Source: Nitrosovibrio sp. Nv6 (GTDB taxonomy: Bacteria > Pseudomonadota > Gammaproteobacteria > Burkholderiales > Nitrosomonadaceae). Taken from it: 64,000 bases of DNA. The stretch spans positions 1,054,001 to 1,118,000 of the forward strand of contig NZ_FODX01000001.1 in NCBI RefSeq assembly GCF_900110495.1, read 5' to 3'. Shown piece by piece: positions 60,016 through 64,000 of this stretch (its first letter is position 1; the number at the start of each line of letters is the position of its first letter). A program made the translations under genes and the position numbers. The notes under the pieces are model-generated. The model did no database searches. It was not told where the DNA came from and saw nothing but the letters and a program-made list of their open reading frames with translations.

Positions 60016-61731
60016 TTATTGTTCAGTATTCTTGACATCCATCTTGGCTTTAAGCAGCGCACCCAGGCTGGTGGTTCCCGCGCTGGCAGCACTATCCGCC
60101 GCAACCTTCTGAAGGGTATCGGATTCCTCCGCCGTATCCTTGGCCTTGATCGAAAGATTGATGCTCCGGTTCTTGCGATCAACGTTAATGATCATTGCCT
60201 GTACCGTATCGCCTTCCTTCAAGTGCGAACGAATATCCTCTACCCTGTCACGCGATACTTCGGACGCGCGCAGATAACCTTCTACCTCATTCTCCAGTGC
60301 AATTACCGCACCCTTGGCATCAATCGACTTGACAGTGCCTGTGACGATGCTGTTCTTGTCGTTTACCGATACAAAGCTGTTGAATGGATCGCCTTCCAAT
60401 TGCTTGATGCCCAGCGAAATACGTTCACGCTCGACATCGATGGATAGTACGACGGCCTCGACTTCATCGCCTTTCTTGTAGTTGCGAACCGCTTCTTCAC
60501 CCGGCTGATTCCAGGAAAGATCGGACAGATGCACCAGTCCGTCTATGCCTCCTTGCAAGCCGATGAAAACGCCAAAATCGGTGATGGATTTGATTTGTCC
60601 GCGCACCTTGTCACCTTTTTGATGATTCATCGCGAAGTCTTCCCACGGATTAACCTTGCATTGCTTCATCCCGAGCGAAATGCGGCGCCGGTCCTCATCG
60701 ATTTCCAGAATCATTACTTCCACTTCATCGCCCAACTGCACGATCTTGGAGGGATACACGTTCTTGTTGGTCCAGTCCATTTCAGATACATGCACCAGCC
60801 CTTCAATACCTTGTTCTATCTCGACAAATGCGCCGTAATCCGTCAGATTGCTGACCTTGCCGAACAGGCGGGTATGAGGCGGATAACGTCGGGAAAGTCC
60901 TACCCAAGGGTCTTCGCTCAGTTGCTTCATACCCAGCGATACGCGATTCTTCTCCTGATCGAACTTGAGTACCTTGGCGGTTACTTCATCGCCAACGCTG
61001 ATAACCTCGGAAGGATGCTTTACCCGGCGCCACGCCAGATCGGTAATATGCAACAGGCCGTCTATACCGCCCAAATCCACGAATGCACCATAGTCCGTGA
61101 TATTTTTGACGATTCCCTTGACCACGGCGCCTTCCGTAAGATTCGCAAGCAAAGTCTGCCGGTCGGCCCCCTGGCTTTCTTCCAGAACTGCGCGACGGGA
61201 CACAACCACATTGTTACGCTTGCGATCAAGTTTGATGACCTTGAATTCCATCTCCTTGTTTTCGTATGGAGTTGTATCCTTGACGGGACGGATATCCACC
61301 AGTGAACCAGGCAGAAAAGCCCGAATGCCATTAATCATGGCAGTGAGGCCGCCCTTGACCTTGCCGCTTACCACGCCGGCCACGATGGCACCGCTCTCCA
61401 TGGCAGCCTCCAGATCATGCCAGGCCGTGAGGCGCTTAGCCTTGTCGCGCGACAAGCGGGTCTCGCCGTAGCCATCTTCAAGGGCTTCGATGGCGACGCT
61501 GACGAAATCGCCGGGCTTGACTTCGATTTCGCCTTTGTCATTCTTGAATTCTTCGACAGGAATGAAACTTTCAGATTTCAATCCGGCGTTTACAACCACG
61601 ATGTTGTAATCAACACGGACAACCTGAGCGGTGATGACTTCACCGACACGCATTTCCTGGCGGGAAAGACTTTCTTCAAATAACGCTGCAAAACTTTCGG
61701 AAGAATCTACAGCGGGGGAAGCAGTGGCCAT
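60016..61731 (-). CDS. rpsA: 30S ribosomal protein S1
   Basis: 571 residues with six S1 RNA-binding repeats: visible start points include [80 protein letters not shown] and [20 protein letters not shown]. It recruits mRNA to the 30S subunit. Order cmk-rpsA-ihfB is conserved. Confidence 0.97.
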   Translation of the reverse strand: MATASPAVDSSESFAALFEESLSRQEMRVGEVITAQVVRVDYNIVVVNAGLKSESFIPVEEFKNDKGEIEVKPGDFVSVAIEALEDGYGETRLSRDKAKRLTAWHDLEAAMESGAIVAGVVSGKVKGGLTAMINGIRAFLPGSLVDIRPVKDTTPYENKEMEFKVIKLDRKRNNVVVSRRAVLEESQGADRQTLLANLTEGAVVKGIVKNITDYGAFVDLGGIDGLLHITDLAWRRVKHPSEVISVGDEVTAKVLKFDQEKNRVSLGMKQLSEDPWVGLSRRYPPHTRLFGKVSNLTDYGAFVEIEQGIEGLVHVSEMDWTNKNVYPSKIVQLGDEVEVMILEIDEDRRRISLGMKQCKVNPWEDFAMNHQKGDKVRGQIKSITDFGVFIGLQGGIDGLVHLSDLSWNQPGEEAVRNYKKGDEVEAVVLSIDVERERISLGIKQLEGDPFNSFVSVNDKNSIVTGTVKSIDAKGAVIALENEVEGYLRASEVSRDRVEDIRSHLKEGDTVQAMIINVDRKNRSINLSIKAKDTAEESDTLQKVAADSAASAGTTSLGALLKAKMDVKNTEQ

Positions 61732-62141
61732 TATAAAAACACCTGGTTTGGGATCCCATCAAAATGAATTTCGACGGGGTTAAAGGTTAGTCATAACTGC
61801 CTGATAAAACCGCCTTCTTTCCACTTGGGGCAAGAGGACGGTGAGGCAGCACGCGCGTGCTATTGTATTAACTGTTCTGAACTATCTATTTCTACTACGT
61901 TTCCTGATTTCAAAAAAGCTATTTTGCCACAAGTAAACCGCTTTGCCTTTAATTACGCTTCGGGCAGAAATGCCGATATCGTATCATGACAACCGGACCA
62001 CCGCATTTTTCGCTCGTGCGTTATCACTTGCGACTACCTTGGGCGATCAGGGCGATTAGGGGCCCGCTAGGACCAATCAGGGCCCAACCAGGCCCAACCC
62101 AAGCCAGCCATCGGCAGATCAACAGGCCGCATCTTCGAGTT
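61732..62141. other. rpsA-cmk intergenic region
   Basis: 410 bases without a gene. The right third contains several GGGCC/CAGGCCCAACC-type short repeats (62050-62110). The rpsA leader, which in other bacteria binds S1 for autoregulation, must be in the left part; no specific structure was identified. Confidence 0.5.
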
Positions 62142-62822
62142 TCAGGCGCGCCCTTTTGCACAAATCTCAGCATACTGCTGCAGTACGCAATTTACCGCTT
62201 GGGTGATGTCGAGCGAAGTCGTGTCCAAAAAATTCGTGTCTGCGCCTACTTGCAACGGTGCCACGCTACGATTGCTGTCACGGGCATCGCGTTCCTGTAT
62301 ATCCTGCAAAAGGGTGGCAATATTAGCATCTATCCCTTTTTCCATCAACTGCTTATGCCGTCTTTCCGCGCGTGTTTCGGCGCTTGCGGTGAGAAATATT
62401 TTGAGAGCGGCTTCAGGAAAAACGACTGACCCCATGTCGCGTCCGTCGGCCACGAGGCCCGGAAGCTGGCGAAATGCACGCTGCCGGGCTAATAACGCCG
62501 TTCTGACCAGCGGATAAGCAGCTATTCTGGAAGCCGAGTTACCGCATGCTTCCGAGCGAATCGCGTCGGCCACATTTTCATCGTCCATTCGAATTTCTGT
62601 ATCTTTAAAGATGACATTGAGCCGTGCAGCGACTTCGCTTAGTGTCTTTTCATCGCTCAGATCGACTTCTGACCGCATTGCCGCCAGTGCCACCAGTCGA
62701 TAGAGCGCGCCGCTATCAAGATAATGAAATCCCAGCTTTGCCGCCACCTTTTGCGCAACAGTACCTTTGCCGGAAGCGGAGGGGCCATCGATCGTAATCA
62801 CCGGAATGTGATCAGTATTCAT
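62142..62822 (-). CDS. cmk: Cytidylate kinase
   Basis: 226 residues from the ATG at 62822 (the earlier in-frame start would overlap aroA). P-loop [33 protein letters not shown] and the nucleotide-specificity region [16 protein letters not shown] are clear. It phosphorylates CMP/dCMP. Follows aroA by 11 bases. Confidence 0.96.
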   Translation of the reverse strand: MNTDHIPVITIDGPSASGKGTVAQKVAAKLGFHYLDSGALYRLVALAAMRSEVDLSDEKTLSEVAARLNVIFKDTEIRMDDENVADAIRSEACGNSASRIAAYPLVRTALLARQRAFRQLPGLVADGRDMGSVVFPEAALKIFLTASAETRAERRHKQLMEKGIDANIATLLQDIQERDARDSNRSVAPLQVGADTNFLDTTSLDITQAVNCVLQQYAEICAKGRA

Positions 62823-62833
62823 GAAAAAATACC

Positions 62834-64000
62834 TCAATAAATTTCAACTGGGGATTCGCCCTGCTCGGTATGGATTATTGACGCGAACTTTTGGAAATAA
62901 TCGGGAAAAGTCTTCCTTACACAACCGGGATCATTGATCCGCACAGGCGCGCCAAATGACGCCAGAGAGAAGCACATGGCCATCCTGTGATCGTCATACG
63001 TATCAATCACCGCGTGCGCAGTAAGGCCCCTCGCTGGCGATATAATGCGCAGAAAATCTGCGCCCTCCTCCACACTGGCGCCCAGCTTGCGCAACTCATT
63101 TGCCATTGCCGCAATGCGGTCGGTTTCCTTCACCCGCCAGCTTGCGATATTCCTGAGCGTAGTGGCGCCGTTGGCGAACAAAGCGGCCACCGCAAGTGTC
63201 ATTGCGGCATCCGGAATATGGTTGCAGTCCATATCAATTGCCCGCAGATCACCGCGTTCGGGCGCGCTTGCCTCGATCCAGTTATCGCCCATCCTGATCT
63301 TCGCACCCATTTTCCCCAGCGCTTCAGCAAAACGGATATCTCCCTGAAGGCTGTCATGCCCTATGCCTTCCACTCGTACCGGACCGGTGCCGATAGCACC
63401 GGCGGCAAGGAAATAAGAAGCGGAAGATGCATCGCCCTCCACGAATATCTCGCCGGGGCTGCGATAACGCTGATCCGGACGCATAATGAAGCGCCGCCAT
63501 TCCTCGCGATCCACTTGCACGCCGAAACGGGCCATCAATGCAAGCGTCAGCTCAATATAAGGCCGTGAAATCAATTCCCCCATCACCGTTATCGCCGCCG
63601 CTTCACCAGAAGAGCCCGGCTCAAATAAAGGCAACGCCATCAGCAAGCCGGTCAGGAACTGGCTCGACACATCCCCTTTCACAGTTATCTCTTTTTCTTT
63701 TGCCCCACTGCCAGGAGGCTTGATTTGCAGCGGCGGAAATCCTTCCTTGCCGAGATAGGTAATATCGGCGCCCATCTGCCGTAGCGCATCCACCAGATCG
63801 CCGATTGGACGCTCGTGCATACGTGGCACACCGGACAATCGGTAATACCCGTGAGAAAGCGCCAGCGCGGCGGTCAGTGGACGGAAAGCGGTGCCCGCGT
63901 TGCCTAGAAATAAATCGGCTTCGCCGATCGGGAAACGCAGGGGAAGCTGTCCGCCCACACCCTGCACACGATAATGATTTTCACCGATCCGAACGACGGG
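62834..64000 (-). CDS. aroA: 3-phosphoshikimate 1-carboxyvinyltransferase (EPSP synthase), 5' end outside the window
   Basis: About 388 codons are visible; the frame is open to the right edge ([20 protein letters not shown]), so the first 45 or so residues are missing. [20 protein letters not shown] binds phosphate/PEP, and [20 protein letters not shown] and [16 protein letters not shown] are C-terminal signatures. Shikimate pathway enzyme. The aroA-cmk-rpsA-ihfB order is typical of proteobacteria. Confidence 0.96.
   Translation of the reverse strand, partial: PVVRIGENHYRVQGVGGQLPLRFPIGEADLFLGNAGTAFRPLTAALALSHGYYRLSGVPRMHERPIGDLVDALRQMGADITYLGKEGFPPLQIKPPGSGAKEKEITVKGDVSSQFLTGLLMALPLFEPGSSGEAAAITVMGELISRPYIELTLALMARFGVQVDREEWRRFIMRPDQRYRSPGEIFVEGDASSASYFLAAGAIGTGPVRVEGIGHDSLQGDIRFAEALGKMGAKIRMGDNWIEASAPERGDLRAIDMDCNHIPDAAMTLAVAALFANGATTLRNIASWRVKETDRIAAMANELRKLGASVEEGADFLRIISPARGLTAHAVIDTYDDHRMAMCFSLASFGAPVRINDPGCVRKTFPDYFQKFASIIHTEQGESPVEIY

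Noticed and set aside
60529..61305. Long plus-strand ORF opposite rpsA
   Set aside because: Antisense shadow of the repetitive S1 gene.

Overview
The window is a stretch of chromosome from a betaproteobacterium. The protein sequences and gene neighbourhoods would fit an ammonia oxidiser of the Nitrosomonadaceae (Nitrosospira-like), but that genus call is inference. It carries one large, apparently near-complete prophage of short-tailed (podovirus) type that splits the rpsU-dnaG-rpoD-tRNA neighbourhood from whatever originally followed it.

Left chromosomal part (1-7754). On the minus strand lie the 5' part of a CobD/CbiB-family membrane protein and the succinyl-CoA synthetase pair sucC-sucD. 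On the plus strand follow a secreted Agd3-like carbohydrate deacetylase and a small exported protein. From about 5.9 to 7.7 kb is a decayed strip with one small zinc-ribbon gene, a broken end of an IS3-family transposase and a frameshifted plasmid/ICE-type ParB gene: the debris of an older mobile element. It ends with a bidirectional hairpin terminator.

Prophage (7755-49680, about 41.9 kb). A 47-bp direct repeat (7755-7801 and 49634-49680) corresponds to the 3' part of a CAU-anticodon tRNA gene. The layout is lambda-like. In the middle a repressor gene (plus) and a Cro-like gene (minus) diverge over repeated operators. A rightward operon with a TTGACA-17-TATTAT promoter carries small early genes, a pentapeptide-repeat protein, RecT/Bet, an SSB-like protein, a DUF4326 protein, an excisionase and the tyrosine integrase. 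The leftward operon carries a replication protein, DnaB helicase, an HNH endonuclease fused to a dcm start, a cytosine methyltransferase, a VRR-NUC nuclease, a DUF1367 protein, an HNH/Ref-like nuclease and a Q-like antiterminator candidate. Just after it a consensus promoter containing a perfect 16-bp palindrome probably drives the late genes: terminase, virion decoration proteins, a glycosidase-like protein, portal, scaffold, coat, tail adaptor proteins, ejection proteins, a PAPS-reductase-like protein, tail fibre and a holin/SAR-endolysin/spanin lysis cassette. Most genes overlap by ATGA, GTGA or TAATG, and this fixed many starts.

The most unusual content is (a) repeated traces of homing-endonuclease modules: an HNH gene welded to a dcm N-terminus, an HNH zinc finger readable in another frame inside dcm, a VRR-NUC gene preceded by a truncated copy of its own domain, and an AP2 fragment; and (b) two leader regions with interleaved inverted repeats that could form pseudoknotted RNAs (39671-39756 and 43369-43527).

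Right chromosomal part (49681-64000). This holds the 5' part of the tRNA, rpoD, dnaG, a YqeY-like gene and rpsU on the minus strand; divergent tsaD; plsY and folB; a two-CBS-domain protein; an orphan ORF; pyrF; then lapA, ihfB, rpsA, cmk and the start-truncated aroA, all on the minus strand. These are ordinary housekeeping genes for translation, transcription, replication, phospholipid, folate and pyrimidine synthesis. lapB is not present between lapA and pyrF.
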